Shown here: positions 11,921 through 20,899 of the stretch, in pieces
Numbering within the stretch: the stretch's first letter is position 1
How the letters are laid out: every line of letters begins with the position of its first letter
DNA from: Acidimicrobiales bacterium
GTDB taxonomy: Bacteria; Actinomycetota; Acidimicrobiia; Acidimicrobiales; SZUA-35
Direction of reading: 5' to 3'
NCBI GenBank assembly: GCA_041394265.1
Contig: JAWKIO010000005.1
Coordinates: 3,286,001-3,350,000, forward strand
DNA: 64,000 nt
Translations under genes and position numbers: made by a program
The notes under the pieces: model-generated
Databases searched by the model: none
The model's input: the letters and a program-made list of their open reading frames with translations, nothing else
What the model was told of the DNA's origin: nothing

Positions 11921-12821
11921 GGTACTCGTCGACGTCGTGCCGATGGGGGAGCGACGGCACCGCTCCCGCTGTGGTGGTGGCGAGGGCCCCGGCAGCGGTG
12001 GCGTAGCGGATGGCCTCGTCGAGCGGGAGCCCGGCGGCGACTTCAGCGCACAGGTTGCCGCAGAACGCGTCGCCCGCGCCCGTGGTGTCGACCGGGGTCA
12101 CGACGAACGCGTCGTGGTGGTGCGTCGTGCCGTGCGTGAACCACGTGACCCCGTTGCTTCCCTCGGTGACGATGAGCCGCTCGATGCCGAGCCGTTCCAC
12201 CTCTTCGGCTCCGCCCAGGAGCTCGAGTTCGTGCTCGTTGGGCACGACGAGGTCACAGCGGGCGACGAGCGCCGGCATCAGTTGCGCTGCGGGTGCCGGG
12301 TTCAGCACCGTGATGCTGCCGATCGCTCTCGCCGAAGCGAAGCCTCGGGCGACTGCGGACTGCGGAACCTCCAGTTGGGCAAGCGTGACCCGACCGTAGG
12401 GAAGCGGCGAGTCGTCACCGAGCGCGTCGTCCTCCCAGGCGTTGGCGCCGGGGACGACCACGATCACGTTCTCGGCGTCGTCGTCGACCGTGATGAGTGC
12501 CCGGCCGGTCGGCACGCCCGGCACGGTCTCGAGCCAACGATCGTCGATGCCCTCGGCCCTCACGACCTGACGGAGGAACACGCCCGCATCGTCGTCGCCC
12601 ACCGCGCCGACCAGCGCCACCGATGCGCCGGCCCGTGACGCGGCGACTGCCTGGTTGAGCCCCTTGCCCCCGGCGACCTGGGTGAAGCTCGAACCGATCA
12701 CGGTTTCACCCGGTCGAGGGAGCCGCGGAGTGCGAGCGACGAGGTCGACGTTCAGGCTCCCGAGCACCACGACATCGAACTCGATCGCGGCTCGGTCCGA
12801 TGGCAGTGACGGGTCGACCAT
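11907..12821 (-). CDS. rbsK: ribokinase-type PfkB sugar kinase
   Basis: 304 residues phosphorylating ribose or a similar sugar with ATP. The first PfkB signature appears as QVAGGKGLNQAVAASRAGA, with the N-terminal VVLGSLNVDLV strand, and the second as DTTGAGDAFCGNL, containing the catalytic aspartate. The start is the ATG at 12821; the much longer upstream open frame is a shadow of neighbouring genes. Ribokinase is the best match for GGKGLNQA, but no ribose transporter or rbsD is nearby, so the sugar is uncertain. Confidence 0.85.
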   Translation of the reverse strand: MVDPSLPSDRAAIEFDVVVLGSLNVDLVARTPRLPRPGETVIGSSFTQVAGGKGLNQAVAASRAGASVALVGAVGDDDAGVFLRQVVRAEGIDDRWLETVPGVPTGRALITVDDDAENVIVVVPGANAWEDDALGDDSPLPYGRVTLAQLEVPQSAVARGFASARAIGSITVLNPAPAAQLMPALVARCDLVVPNEHELELLGGAEEVERLGIERLIVTEGSNGVTWFTHGTTHHHDAFVVTPVDTTGAGDAFCGNLCAEVAAGLPLDEAIRYATAAGALATTTAGAVPSLPHRHDVDEYLRRA

Positions 12822-12992
12822 GGCGCCAGACCGTAGCGGGTCGCCACCAGCGCGGACCGCGCAACGCGAGCGCCGAGTGAAGGCTCGTTCGACCCGAAAC
12901 CACCTGTTCACGGACGATTTGCCGGCCGTGTTGGGATGTTCGACGTCGCCGGTGCACAATCGTGCAACCGTTGTGGGCAGAAAGAGGCGCGT

Positions 12993-13721
12993 GTGGACTC
13001 CCTGGTGAAGCGAAGCTTCCTGATCCGTCGAGCGGCCGTCGTGGCCATCGGAGGTGTCGGCCTCTCCGCGATGCTTGTCGGCCCCGCCGGTGCCGAGCCG
13101 CTGATCACGGTCAACGTCGACAACGTGGCCTACGGCGAAGAGGGCGACCTCATCCCGGTTGGTTCGGCCGCCGTGCCGGCCGACGCCATCGGCCAGACCT
13201 GCTTGATCAAGGCTGAATCGATCAACCAGGAGTCGGTTCACCCCGACAACAACCTGATCATCGTCTCCGGCGATCAGACCTTCGTGATCCCCGACGTCGA
13301 GGGCGAGGCCGACCTTTTCGTCCAGTCCGAGGAGTTCGAAGAGATCGCCCCGGAGATCTCGGTCTTCATGGAGCTCGGCCCTGACGGCGTCACGAGTGGC
13401 GGGTTCGTCATCACGGTCGACTGCACCGTCGAGCCGCCGACCACCACCACGACGGCTCCGCCCACGACCACCGCCCCGCCGACCACCGGGGAACTCGATC
13501 CCGAGGGCGGCGGCGAGATCATCGACCCGACCACCACCACGGCCCCGGATCCCGCGGGTCCGGTGGCGACCCAGGCGCCGTCCACCACGGCCCCACCGCC
13601 GGCCGGCCCGACCCTGCCGGTCACCGGGTCCACCATCGGTATCTTCGCCTTCTCCGGCCTGTGGCTGCTGGCGGCGGGCGTGTTCCTCCAGCGAACGGCC
13701 GCCACGCGGCTGAGCCGCTGA
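12993..13721 (+). CDS. secreted, LPVTG-anchored cell-wall protein
   Basis: 242 residues. A basic, hydrophobic N-terminus (KRSFLIRRAAVVAIGG... ending near VGPAGAEP) is a signal peptide. The body of about 115 residues is acidic and of unknown fold; then comes a Thr/Pro-rich linker from about residue 147 to 205. The C-terminus is a sortase signal: LPVTG at 208-212, a hydrophobic stretch (IFAFSGLWLLAAGVFL), and a basic tail QRTAATRLSR. GTG 12993 is preferred because AAAGAGG is six bases upstream. The protein should be covalently attached to peptidoglycan; no sortase gene lies in the window. Confidence 0.78.
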   Translation: MDSLVKRSFLIRRAAVVAIGGVGLSAMLVGPAGAEPLITVNVDNVAYGEEGDLIPVGSAAVPADAIGQTCLIKAESINQESVHPDNNLIIVSGDQTFVIPDVEGEADLFVQSEEFEEIAPEISVFMELGPDGVTSGGFVITVDCTVEPPTTTTTAPPTTTAPPTTGELDPEGGGEIIDPTTTTAPDPAGPVATQAPSTTAPPPAGPTLPVTGSTIGIFAFSGLWLLAAGVFLQRTAATRLSR

Positions 13722-13725
13722 GCAA

Positions 13726-14703
13726 TTACCGCTGGTAGACCCGGATCCAGTCGATCTCGTAGGTCGCGGGGAAGCTGGTCGAGTCGTCGGGGAGACCGGC
13801 GGCACCGCCCCCGACCGCCAGATTGAGCTTGAGATAGAACGGCTGGTCGAACGGTGCCGGCGCGGGACCGACCGTCGACGGCCACGCGTCGACCCGGTGA
13901 TACTCGACGTCGTCGACGAACCAGACGATCCGATCGGGCTCCCACACCACGGCGAACGTGTGGAAGTCGTCGTTGAAGCCGGTGCCGTGGGGCAGGAAGT
14001 ATTCGCGGTTGGCGAGTTCGTGGCCTTTCGGTCCCATCCAGTGCAAGGATCCGACCACCCGGTCGTCGGCGTGGCCGAGCGCTTCGACGATGTCGAGTTC
14101 CCCGCTGCGGGGCCAGGCGCCGTACACACTGTCGGTCGGGCTGAGCCACGCCGCAGGCCAGAGGCCGCTGCCGGAAGGGAATCGGGCTCGAACCTCGAAC
14201 CGTCCGTAGGTCCAGTCGGCGAGGCCGGATGAACGGACCATGCCCGAGGTGTAGTTCCGCGCCTCGTTGCGAGGACAGACGGTGGGCGTGTCAGTGGCGA
14301 TCAGGCGAAGCAGGCCGTCGTTCACCACGACGTTCGACGCTTGGTAGCACTGGAGCTCGCCGTTGCCGTGGCCATAGGTCGAGTGTTCGACGCTCCACTT
14401 CGAGGCGTCGAACACCTCGAACTCATCCGACCACACGAGCCGCCAACCGTCGGGTGGGCCGGAGGTCGTTGTCGGCTCCGGCGTCGACGACCTCGTGGTT
14501 TCGGCGAGCGGGACCGAGGTCGGCGGGCGGACCAGGCTGGAGGTCGTGGCCGTCGTCGCTGGTGGTGGGGCGGTCGAGGGAGCCGACGGCGCAGGGCCCG
14601 GCTCGATGGCCGAGACCACCGTGGGGCCGCCGGCGGCGAGCGCGGCGATGGTGCCGGCGGCTGCCAACACTGCGAACGCGCCATATGCAAGGCCTTGTCC
14701 CAT
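13726..14703 (-). CDS. secreted glycoside hydrolase family 16 beta-glucanase
   Basis: 325 residues: a signal/anchor segment (AYGAFAVLAAAGTIAALAAG), a Pro/Thr/Ser linker to about residue 80, then a GH16 catalytic domain. The catalytic signature ExDxxE is intact in WPRSGELDIVEALG (Glu202, Asp204, Glu207), framed by LVWSDEFEVFDASKW and FHTFAVVWEPDRIVWFVDD, the pattern of bacterial endo-1,3-beta-glucanases (laminarinases). A GTG at 14760 would add 19 residues; I prefer ATG 14703. It ends 4 bp from the LPVTG gene, convergently. Laminarin or another beta-1,3-glucan is the likely substrate. Confidence 0.87.
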   Translation of the reverse strand: MGQGLAYGAFAVLAAAGTIAALAAGGPTVVSAIEPGPAPSAPSTAPPPATTATTSSLVRPPTSVPLAETTRSSTPEPTTTSGPPDGWRLVWSDEFEVFDASKWSVEHSTYGHGNGELQCYQASNVVVNDGLLRLIATDTPTVCPRNEARNYTSGMVRSSGLADWTYGRFEVRARFPSGSGLWPAAWLSPTDSVYGAWPRSGELDIVEALGHADDRVVGSLHWMGPKGHELANREYFLPHGTGFNDDFHTFAVVWEPDRIVWFVDDVEYHRVDAWPSTVGPAPAPFDQPFYLKLNLAVGGGAAGLPDDSTSFPATYEIDWIRVYQR

Positions 14704-14783
14704 ACCCGCCAACTCGTCGATTCCGCCAGGAAACTTCGAGTGTAGGAAACCGATCTCCACCGGTGATGAGTCATCATCAACGC

Positions 14784-15620
14784 ATGACGTTCGTCGATGA
14801 TGAGTCCAAGGGCCTGGCCTGGCGCCAGACCGGTGACCCGGCCAACCCGGCGGTGCTGTTCCTCCACGGTCTCGGAGGAAGCCGTACTGCCTGGGACACC
14901 GTGCTGAGCGAGTTGAGCGATCGCTGGTTCTGCGTGGCGTGGGACCTTCCCGGCTACGGTCGGTCCGAGCCGATCGAGCCGCTCTCGTTCGCTGCGATCG
15001 CCGATGCCGCTGCTCGGCTGCTCGACCTCCTCACGATCGATCGAGTCGTCGTCGTCGGGCTGTCATTCGGGGGCCAGCAGGCACAGCACCTTGCGCTCGG
15101 GCACCCCGATCGGGTCGAGGCGCTCATCCTGGCGGACACCAGCGCCGTCTTCGGTGCCGACGGCACCGATGTCGAGGAGTGGAAGCGGCTTCGTCTCGAC
15201 CCCCTCGATCGCGGCGTGACGCCGGCGATGATGGCCGAAGCGGTCATCGACGCCATCACGGCCGCAGGCTTCGACGGCAGCGAGCGGGAGCGGGCCATCG
15301 AGGCGTTCGGCCGCATCCCGAGTGCCGGACTGCGCGCCGCCGTCGAGTGCCTGCCGACGCACGACACTCGCGACCGCCTGGCCGACATCGTGGCGCCGAC
15401 CCTCGTGATCGTGGGAGAACTCGACACCGAGACGCCGCGTGCGTACAGCGAGTTCCTGGCCGACTCGATTCCGGACACCCGGTTGATGGTGCTCCCGGGC
15501 GTCGGCCACCTCACGCCTAGCGAAGCTCCGAAGGCGTTCGCCGCTGCCGTGCGCGACTTCCTCCAGTCGCTCGACGGTAGTGCCGACGCTCGTCGGCGGG
15601 ATCAGTGGAACGGCAGGTAG
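14784..15620 (+). CDS. alpha/beta hydrolase (enol-lactonase/esterase type)
   Basis: 278 residues. VLFLHGLGGSRTAWD gives the oxyanion-hole HG, VVVGLSFGGQQAQ holds the nucleophile Ser in GxSxG, TLVIVGELDTETP the acid, and LPGVGHLTPSEAP the catalytic histidine. The overall pattern is that of 3-oxoadipate enol-lactonase-like hydrolases. ATG 14784 is chosen; ATG 14766 is also in frame. The 3' end overlaps the convergent glutamine-synthetase-like gene by 19 bp. It may belong to ring-fission chemistry next door, but it is transcribed separately and the substrate is unknown. Confidence 0.82.
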   Translation: MTFVDDESKGLAWRQTGDPANPAVLFLHGLGGSRTAWDTVLSELSDRWFCVAWDLPGYGRSEPIEPLSFAAIADAAARLLDLLTIDRVVVVGLSFGGQQAQHLALGHPDRVEALILADTSAVFGADGTDVEEWKRLRLDPLDRGVTPAMMAEAVIDAITAAGFDGSERERAIEAFGRIPSAGLRAAVECLPTHDTRDRLADIVAPTLVIVGELDTETPRAYSEFLADSIPDTRLMVLPGVGHLTPSEAPKAFAAAVRDFLQSLDGSADARRRDQWNGR

Positions 15621-16915
15621 GTGTCGAGCTCCCACGGCGTCACGTCGTCGAGCTTGGTCTCCCAATCGGGCGTTGCCGCGACATAGCTGTCCCACTCGTG
15701 CCGCTTGATACCGACGAAATTGTCGACCAACGCTTGACCGATGGCGGTGCTCAGCTCGGTGTCGGCCTCGAGCGCGTCGAGGCCTGCCGACATCGAATCG
15801 GGAACGTGGCGCTCGGTGTTGATCGACTCGAAGCCGTCGCCGGTCTCGGGTTCGGGACACGGCAGATCGTTGGTGACGCCGAGCAACGCGGCCTGGAGTA
15901 CGGCGGCCGTTGCGATGTAGGGATTGGCGGTGCCGCCGCCGGTGCGCTGCTCGATCCGGGTGGCCGATCCCCGGTGAGGAGGAATGCGAACCGCCGCCAC
16001 ACGATGGTCGTAGCCCCAGTTGGCCCAATAGCCGGCAAGCCCGCCCGGTCGGAGACGCTTGTGTGAGTTCACGGTCGGGGCGAGGAGTGCCGACATCCCC
16101 TCGTGATGGGCGAGCAGTCCGGCGATGCACTGGCGGGCGAGGTTCGACAGGCCGTCGTGGGTCGAGGTGTCGACGAAGGCGTTGTTGCCGTCGTCGTCGG
16201 TCATCGAGAAGTTGATGTGGACGCCCGAGCCGCTCTTGTCGGTGATCGGTTTGTCGATGAACGTGAGCAGCAGGCCGTGGGCCAGCGCCGTTTCCCGGGC
16301 CAACTCCTTGAACAGGAAGATGTTGTCGATGGCTTCGAGCGCGTTGCCGTATTCGAGTGTGAGCTCGAACTGGGGGAAGTCGAACTCGGAGTTGAACGTC
16401 TCGACCGGGAGGTTGCTGGCTTCGGCGGCGAGCATCAACTCGTCGATCAGTCCGGTCGGATCCGTGAAGGGGCCGGTGCCGTAGACGAACGCCGACGGCG
16501 TGTTGAAGGGCTGCCAGCCGCCGTTGCCGTCGGGCTCCATGATGTAGGCCTCGAGCTCGATGCCGACCTTCGCGGTGTAGCCGAGGGCCTTCCAGTCGGC
16601 GATGGCCTTGCGCAGAGCGGTGCGGGCGGCGACGGGATAGAGCGCCCCGTCCTTGGTGAGGTCGGTGACGAGGACGCCGGTTCCCGGCTCCCATCCGGCG
16701 CGAGCGTCGCCGATGTCGTAGCGGGCGTCGACATCAGGGAAGCCGGTCGGATCCATCCCGCACTCGACCTCGTAGATCTCACGGTCGTAGCCCAGCAGGA
16801 AGGTGCCCACGCAGAAGGCGGTCCCACGATCGGCGACACGAGCCGGGAGGTACTTGCCGCGGGCGAGGCCGAGGTGGTCGGGCCAGAGCACCCGATAGCG
16901 AGCGAAGTTGGTCAT
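15602..16915 (-). CDS. glutamine-synthetase-like gamma-glutamyl ligase (first copy)
   Basis: 437 residues with the GS catalytic fold: metal-binding Glu in GIELEAYIM, NSEFDFPQFELTL in place of the usual second metal loop, ATP-site KPITDKSGSGVHINFS, and TRIEQRTGGGTANPYIATAA near the end. The classic GS glutamate/ammonia motif is altered (VNSHKRLRPG, WGYDHR), as in GS-like enzymes that conjugate amines to glutamate. ATG 16915 has AAGGGGAC upstream; 51 bases of extra open frame are ignored. It is the third gene of a minus-strand operon after an acyl-CoA-dehydrogenase-like and a NicX-like gene. Function as a gamma-glutamyl-amide synthetase for an unknown amine is inferred from that context. Confidence 0.82.
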   Translation of the reverse strand: MTNFARYRVLWPDHLGLARGKYLPARVADRGTAFCVGTFLLGYDREIYEVECGMDPTGFPDVDARYDIGDARAGWEPGTGVLVTDLTKDGALYPVAARTALRKAIADWKALGYTAKVGIELEAYIMEPDGNGGWQPFNTPSAFVYGTGPFTDPTGLIDELMLAAEASNLPVETFNSEFDFPQFELTLEYGNALEAIDNIFLFKELARETALAHGLLLTFIDKPITDKSGSGVHINFSMTDDDGNNAFVDTSTHDGLSNLARQCIAGLLAHHEGMSALLAPTVNSHKRLRPGGLAGYWANWGYDHRVAAVRIPPHRGSATRIEQRTGGGTANPYIATAAVLQAALLGVTNDLPCPEPETGDGFESINTERHVPDSMSAGLDALEADTELSTAIGQALVDNFVGIKRHEWDSYVAATPDWETKLDDVTPWELDTYLPFH

Positions 16916-16972
16916 GGTGGGTCCCCTTGATGCTGGTTGGTGGGTGTCGGCCCGGACGACGAGCAAACGACG

Positions 16973-18043
16973 TCAGACGAGCGGTGGCTGGAGTCGGCCG
17001 GTGTCGACCACGGTGTGGCGTCCCTCGGGTCCGTCGAGCACCACGGTGCATGATCGCATGGGCAGATCGAAGTGTCCTCGGCAGAAGCGGCCTGCCACCT
17101 CGTTGGCACCGGTGCTGTAGAGGAAGTTGCCGGCGAACGCGCGAGCTTCGGTGCCGTTGATCTGTGAGCGATCGAACATCGAGAGGGTGTCCCAACGGGC
17201 GGCGGGGTTCATTCCCCAGCCGACATGGCTCGTGGCATAGGCGTCGCGCTCGCCGAAGGACCCGAGGTAGCTGGCGAACAGCTCGGCATCGAAGGGCGCG
17301 TCGGGGTCGACCGGGCTGATGTCGTCGATGTAGTCGTCGACGATCGAGAGCCGAATGGGGGAGCGGACGTACTCACGGAAGGTCAGGTTGATGTCGCCAG
17401 GAGCCAGGACAACGGTGCCGTTGACCGAGCCGGCAGCGGGAAAGGCCAACACGAGCCCGCCGGGCCAGTGGGCGATGTCGCCGGGTTCGGTGGTGTAGCC
17501 GCTCGATCCGGCGCGGAACGCGCCGTCGAGAGCAACGGTCAGGTCGGTACCGGCGGCCGAGGTGACGTGCATCGTGGTGGCGGCCTCGAGAATGGCCTTG
17601 CCGGTTGCCACCTTCGGGGCGAGCGCCGGGTCGAGTGGGAGGCGTTCGTAGTTCTCCGGGTGTTCGTTGGAGATCATGAGGATGCGGGTGCCGCCGCTCA
17701 GGATCTGGCCGAGTTCGGGCGCATGGAGCAGGCCCTCGACGGTGCAGTCGACCACGAAGTCGGCATCGGCCATGGCGGCGATCGCGCTGCGGTGACCGGC
17801 AATGGCCACCGATGCGCCGGTGCTTCGGATCGGAACGGGTCCAGGATTGGCCGGTGTCGGCATGACGATCTGCATCGTCGACGTGCCCGCCCGCTCGAGT
17901 GCGAGGCGTGCCGTCTCGACCAACTCCGGTCGTGAACGGGTCTCACTCAACAAGATCGTGGTCTCGTCGGACCGAAGGCCGCAGGCCTCGAACTGTTGCC
18001 CGAAGCGCTCGATCCACTGCCATTGGGTGAGTGGTGTGCTCAC
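16973..18043 (-). CDS. NicX-like 2,5-dihydroxypyridine 5,6-dioxygenase-family enzyme
   Basis: 356 residues. The C-terminal two thirds match the nicotinate-pathway enzyme NicX motif by motif: TEPGDIAHWPGG (Glu186, His192), GTVVLAPGDINLTF, TSHVGWGMNP (His273), ARAFAGNFLYSTG and GHFDLPMR (His324, Asp326), i.e. the Glu/His/Asp set expected around the ferrous iron. NicX opens the ring of 2,5-dihydroxypyridine to N-formylmaleamate; the fold is that of an M29-like aminopeptidase. The GTG start overlaps the stop of the upstream flavoenzyme gene by 4 bp (18040-18043). Other nicotinate-pathway genes (nicC, nicD, nicF) are absent, so the ring substrate may differ. Confidence 0.78.
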   Translation of the reverse strand: MSTPLTQWQWIERFGQQFEACGLRSDETTILLSETRSRPELVETARLALERAGTSTMQIVMPTPANPGPVPIRSTGASVAIAGHRSAIAAMADADFVVDCTVEGLLHAPELGQILSGGTRILMISNEHPENYERLPLDPALAPKVATGKAILEAATTMHVTSAAGTDLTVALDGAFRAGSSGYTTEPGDIAHWPGGLVLAFPAAGSVNGTVVLAPGDINLTFREYVRSPIRLSIVDDYIDDISPVDPDAPFDAELFASYLGSFGERDAYATSHVGWGMNPAARWDTLSMFDRSQINGTEARAFAGNFLYSTGANEVAGRFCRGHFDLPMRSCTVVLDGPEGRHTVVDTGRLQPPLV

Positions 18044-19248
18044 GAGTGCACCGCAGCGTGACCGGCCTTGGTGTCGGCGGCGTCGGGATCGCCGACGAGT
18101 GCGTACTGGCCGAGGCGGTCGAGGCAGACTTCCACGCTCCACGGGAGCATGGTGGCTCCGCAGCGGGCGTCGCGGAACAGCCGCTCGAGGGGGAGAGGGC
18201 GGAGCAGGGAGCGTCCGCCGCACGCCCGCATCGCCATCGAGGCGATCTCCGGTGCGCCCTCCATCGTCGTGACCATGGCCGCCCAGGCTCGGTGGATCTG
18301 CTCGCGTGTCGGACAGGCGCCGGCTTCTTCGAGGACACGGTACGTGAGCGCCTGCGCCTGCTGATGCCGCAGGTTCATCTGTGCCCAGAGTGCCTGCTTC
18401 TGCGGGTGCTCGGCCCGGGCAGAGCTGGTGCCGTCGCCCCGCAGATAGTCACGGGTGAAGTCGATCGTTGCCTGCATGATGCCGAGGTAGGCGAACGACA
18501 GGGTCATGTAGAAGTAGGGGAACTGCTCGGCCATCTGATCGAACATGCCCGGAGGGAGCCACTCGTTGGCAGCCGGCACGAAGACGTCGTCGAAGATCAG
18601 CGTCTTGGACACCGTGCCGCGCATGCCGAGCGGATCCCAGTCGCCGACGATCGACAGACCCTCGGCATCACCGGGAATGCCCATGAAGCGAACCCGGTCG
18701 TCGCCGGGCACCACCACGATCGCGTTGTGCATGCCTGCGGCTTCCGACAGCGAGGCGAAGATCTTGCGACCGTTGACGCGGTAGCCACCCTCGACCGGGG
18801 TGGCGGTGGTGGCGATGCCGGTGGTGGCACCGGCGCTGAGGCCCTCGGAGAACGGCTGAGCGTGGATGGTCCCGTTCTCGCAGATGTCGGCGAACATGAC
18901 GCTGCGCTTGTCGTCGAGCCAGGCCCGGTCGTCGGGGCTGAGCTCGAGTGCGTCGGCAATGGGTCCGGTGAGGAGGCAGGTGGCGGTGTGCATGTTGAAC
19001 GTGAGGGCGGTCGAGCCACAGTGACGGCCGAGTTCTTCCGACACCAGGGCGTAGGTGGCGAAGTCGGCGCCGAGTCCGCCGAAACGTTCGGGGATGCAGA
19101 GCTTGAGGAAGCCGGCAGCGGCGAGGTCGTCGAAGTTCTCGTAGGGGAACGACGCATCCCGGTCGTAGTCGCTTGCCCGTCGCTCGAACACCGGCCCGAG
19201 CTCGGCCATCTTGGCCACCAGTTCCAGCTGTCGGCTCGTCTTGATCAT
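18040..19248 (-). CDS. acyl-CoA-dehydrogenase-family flavoenzyme
   Basis: 402 residues with the ACAD three-domain pattern: FPYENFDDLAAAGFLKLCIPERFGGLGADF, a mid beta-domain with YRVNGRKIFASLSEAAG and SKTLIFDDVFVPAANEW, and a C-terminal helical domain with MRACGGRSLLRPLPLERLFRDARCG. The usual catalytic-base position is not obvious, and the family also includes flavin monooxygenases, so hydroxylation of an aromatic ring before the NicX-like cleavage is possible. ATG 19248 has AGGGAGC upstream. The gene heads the minus operon (flavoenzyme, NicX-like, GS-like) and lies 63 bp from a GTTTGGG-type operator. Confidence 0.82.
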   Translation of the reverse strand: MIKTSRQLELVAKMAELGPVFERRASDYDRDASFPYENFDDLAAAGFLKLCIPERFGGLGADFATYALVSEELGRHCGSTALTFNMHTATCLLTGPIADALELSPDDRAWLDDKRSVMFADICENGTIHAQPFSEGLSAGATTGIATTATPVEGGYRVNGRKIFASLSEAAGMHNAIVVVPGDDRVRFMGIPGDAEGLSIVGDWDPLGMRGTVSKTLIFDDVFVPAANEWLPPGMFDQMAEQFPYFYMTLSFAYLGIMQATIDFTRDYLRGDGTSSARAEHPQKQALWAQMNLRHQQAQALTYRVLEEAGACPTREQIHRAWAAMVTTMEGAPEIASMAMRACGGRSLLRPLPLERLFRDARCGATMLPWSVEVCLDRLGQYALVGDPDAADTKAGHAAVHS

Positions 19249-19311
19249 GGCGCTCCCTGCATCGAACAACCCGCTGCCCGACATCGCAAGGTAGCACTTC
19301 CGAGCAGGATC

Positions 19312-19325
19312 GTTTGGGGTCAAAC
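19312..19325. promoter_or_regulatory. Palindromic operator A (GTTTGGGGTCAAAC)
   Basis: Five-bp perfect arms GTTTG/CAAAC, extended to six by flanking C and G, centred in the 116-bp gap between the divergent flavoenzyme operon and the amidotransferase operon. The same motif occurs upstream of the first P450 gene (20900) and of the MarR gene (35147). I take it as a binding site of that MarR regulator. Confidence 0.65.
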
Positions 19326-19364
19326 GTTGCCACGAGACCAGGGTTGGGCCCTACGCTCGCTGCG

Positions 19365-20129
19365 ATGCGAGCGCTGATCATCGTCCACGACCCCGGCTCC
19401 CAGACGACGCTCGTCGGTGAACGCCTGGTGCAGCACGGCATCGAGCTCGTCGATCTCGAGATTGCCACCTTCGACGACCCCTCGAGCGACGTGCCGTTCC
19501 CCGACCCGACCGACTTCGATCTGATCGTCCCCATGGGTGCGATCTGGTCGGTGTACGACGAGGCCACGATCGGTACGTGGATCGGTCGTGAGCTCGAGTT
19601 CCTGCGAGCCGCCGACGCGGCCGGGGTGCCCGTCTTCGGGATCTGCTTCGGTTTCCAGGCATTGGCCTCCGCCCACGGCGGGCGGACGATTCCTGCCGAC
19701 ACGCCGCAGGTCGGCTGGTGTTCGATCGAGTCGAGCGTCCCCGACGTGATCGCCGAGGGGCCGTGGATGGAATGGCACTACGACCGCAGTGATCCTCCGG
19801 CCGACGCCGAGATCCTCGCCCGCGATGCCACCTGTGTGCAGGCCTTCCGCCTCCGGTCGAACCTCGGCGTGCAGTTCCATCCGGAGGTCGACCTCGACCA
19901 CGTCGAACGCTGGCTCCACGGTGGCGGTCACGAGCTGATGACCAACGAGGGCCGATCGGTCGAGGAGCTTCTGGCCGACACCGCAGCCCATTGGCCGTCG
20001 GCGAAGGCCAAGACCTTCCGGCTCGTCGACTGGTTCCTCACCGAGTTCGTGGGGCTGACCGATCTCGACACGAGCGACCTCGACCCCCAACGCCCGATCA
20101 CCTCGTCGAAGGACGACCGCCATGTCTGA
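19365..20129 (+). CDS. class I glutamine amidotransferase (GMP synthase-like domain)
   Basis: 254 residues forming a stand-alone class I GATase: nucleophile Cys in VFGICFGFQALASAHGG, and the His-x-Glu of the triad in LGVQFHPEVDLD. ATG 19365 starts the conserved strand RALIIVHD. Free-standing GATase domains of this type accompany GS-like enzymes in aniline degradation operons (AtdA2/TdnT-like), where they act on gamma-glutamyl intermediates. The 3' end overlaps the PuuD-like gene by 8 bp, so the two hydrolases are translationally coupled. It is divergent from the operon that holds the GS-like ligase. Confidence 0.84.
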   Translation: MRALIIVHDPGSQTTLVGERLVQHGIELVDLEIATFDDPSSDVPFPDPTDFDLIVPMGAIWSVYDEATIGTWIGRELEFLRAADAAGVPVFGICFGFQALASAHGGRTIPADTPQVGWCSIESSVPDVIAEGPWMEWHYDRSDPPADAEILARDATCVQAFRLRSNLGVQFHPEVDLDHVERWLHGGGHELMTNEGRSVEELLADTAAHWPSAKAKTFRLVDWFLTEFVGLTDLDTSDLDPQRPITSSKDDRHV

Positions 20130-20853
20130 CACCGCACTCGACTCCATGCCGCTCATCGGCTTGCCCGGTCGTCGCCGCAAGGTGGCGACGATGGCTGGCT
20201 TCCCCGACAACCTCGGACACCTCGACGTCGACCTCTACTTCGCTGACTACGCCCGGGCCGTCCTGCGAGCCGGCGGGTTGCCGGTGCACCTGCCGATCGA
20301 TGCCGACCCTCGTTCCTACCTCGGCTCACTCGATGGGATCGTGCTCACCGGTGGTGCGGATGTCGACCCGGATCGCTACGGCCACGAGAACACCGCCAGC
20401 GACACCGAACCACAGCGTGACGCCTTCGAGTTCGCCCTGCTCGAAGGGGCCGTCGAACTCGACGTGCCGGTACTCGGCATCTGTCGGGGGCTCCAGCTCC
20501 TCAACGTCTTCGCCGGAGGAACGCTCCACCAGAGCGTCCCCGAACACGCCCGCTACGACGTGCCGACCAACGACCGGAGTCACTCGGTGAGCTTCGAGGC
20601 GGATACCCGCATCGGTGCGATGTATGGCGCGTCGTTCGACACCAATTCCCTGCACCACCAGACCATCGATCAGCTGGGCGACGGGCTCACGCTGGCGGGG
20701 CGGGCCGGCGACGGCACGATCGAGGCCATCGAGCTCGACGGTCGCGACGTGATCGCCGTGCAGTGGCACCCGGAGATGCTCGACGGCGACGAGCCCGTCT
20801 GGGCGTGGCTGGTGGAGCGCGCTCGGTCTCGGCGGTCTGGGAATCGGCGCTAG
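20122..20853 (+). CDS. puuD: PuuD-like gamma-glutamyl-amide hydrolase
   Basis: 243 residues of the peptidase C26 family. The catalytic cysteine is in VLGICRGLQLLNVFAGGTLHQ-type sequence, the histidine/glutamate in IAVQWHPEM; SLDGIVLTGGADVDP is the family's substrate strand. E. coli PuuD hydrolyses gamma-glutamyl-GABA after glutamylation of putrescine. Here it should release glutamate from a gamma-glutamyl-amine or its oxidised product. It is coupled to the amidotransferase gene upstream and followed 74 bp later by a P450 gene with its own operator. No PuuB/PuuC partners in the E. coli sense are present. Confidence 0.87.
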   Translation: MSDTALDSMPLIGLPGRRRKVATMAGFPDNLGHLDVDLYFADYARAVLRAGGLPVHLPIDADPRSYLGSLDGIVLTGGADVDPDRYGHENTASDTEPQRDAFEFALLEGAVELDVPVLGICRGLQLLNVFAGGTLHQSVPEHARYDVPTNDRSHSVSFEADTRIGAMYGASFDTNSLHHQTIDQLGDGLTLAGRAGDGTIEAIELDGRDVIAVQWHPEMLDGDEPVWAWLVERARSRRSGNRR

Positions 20854-20899
20854 GTCCCCGCCGGTCGTGTGACCCCTGACACGATCACGGTCGACAACC

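Noticed and set aside
13437..13620. Thr/Pro repeats as a tandem-repeat locus
   Set aside because: Irregular low-complexity linker codons (ACC/CCG) within a wall-anchored protein, expected for a cell-wall spacer.
12822..14129. Upstream extension of the ribokinase frame by 436 codons
   Set aside because: The extension reads through the antisense of the LPVTG and GH16 genes and is low-complexity; the kinase starts at the ATG at 12821.
14761..14810. TGATGAGTC repeats near the alpha/beta hydrolase start as an operator
   Set aside because: Short, partly within the coding start, and not repeated elsewhere in the window; too weak to support.
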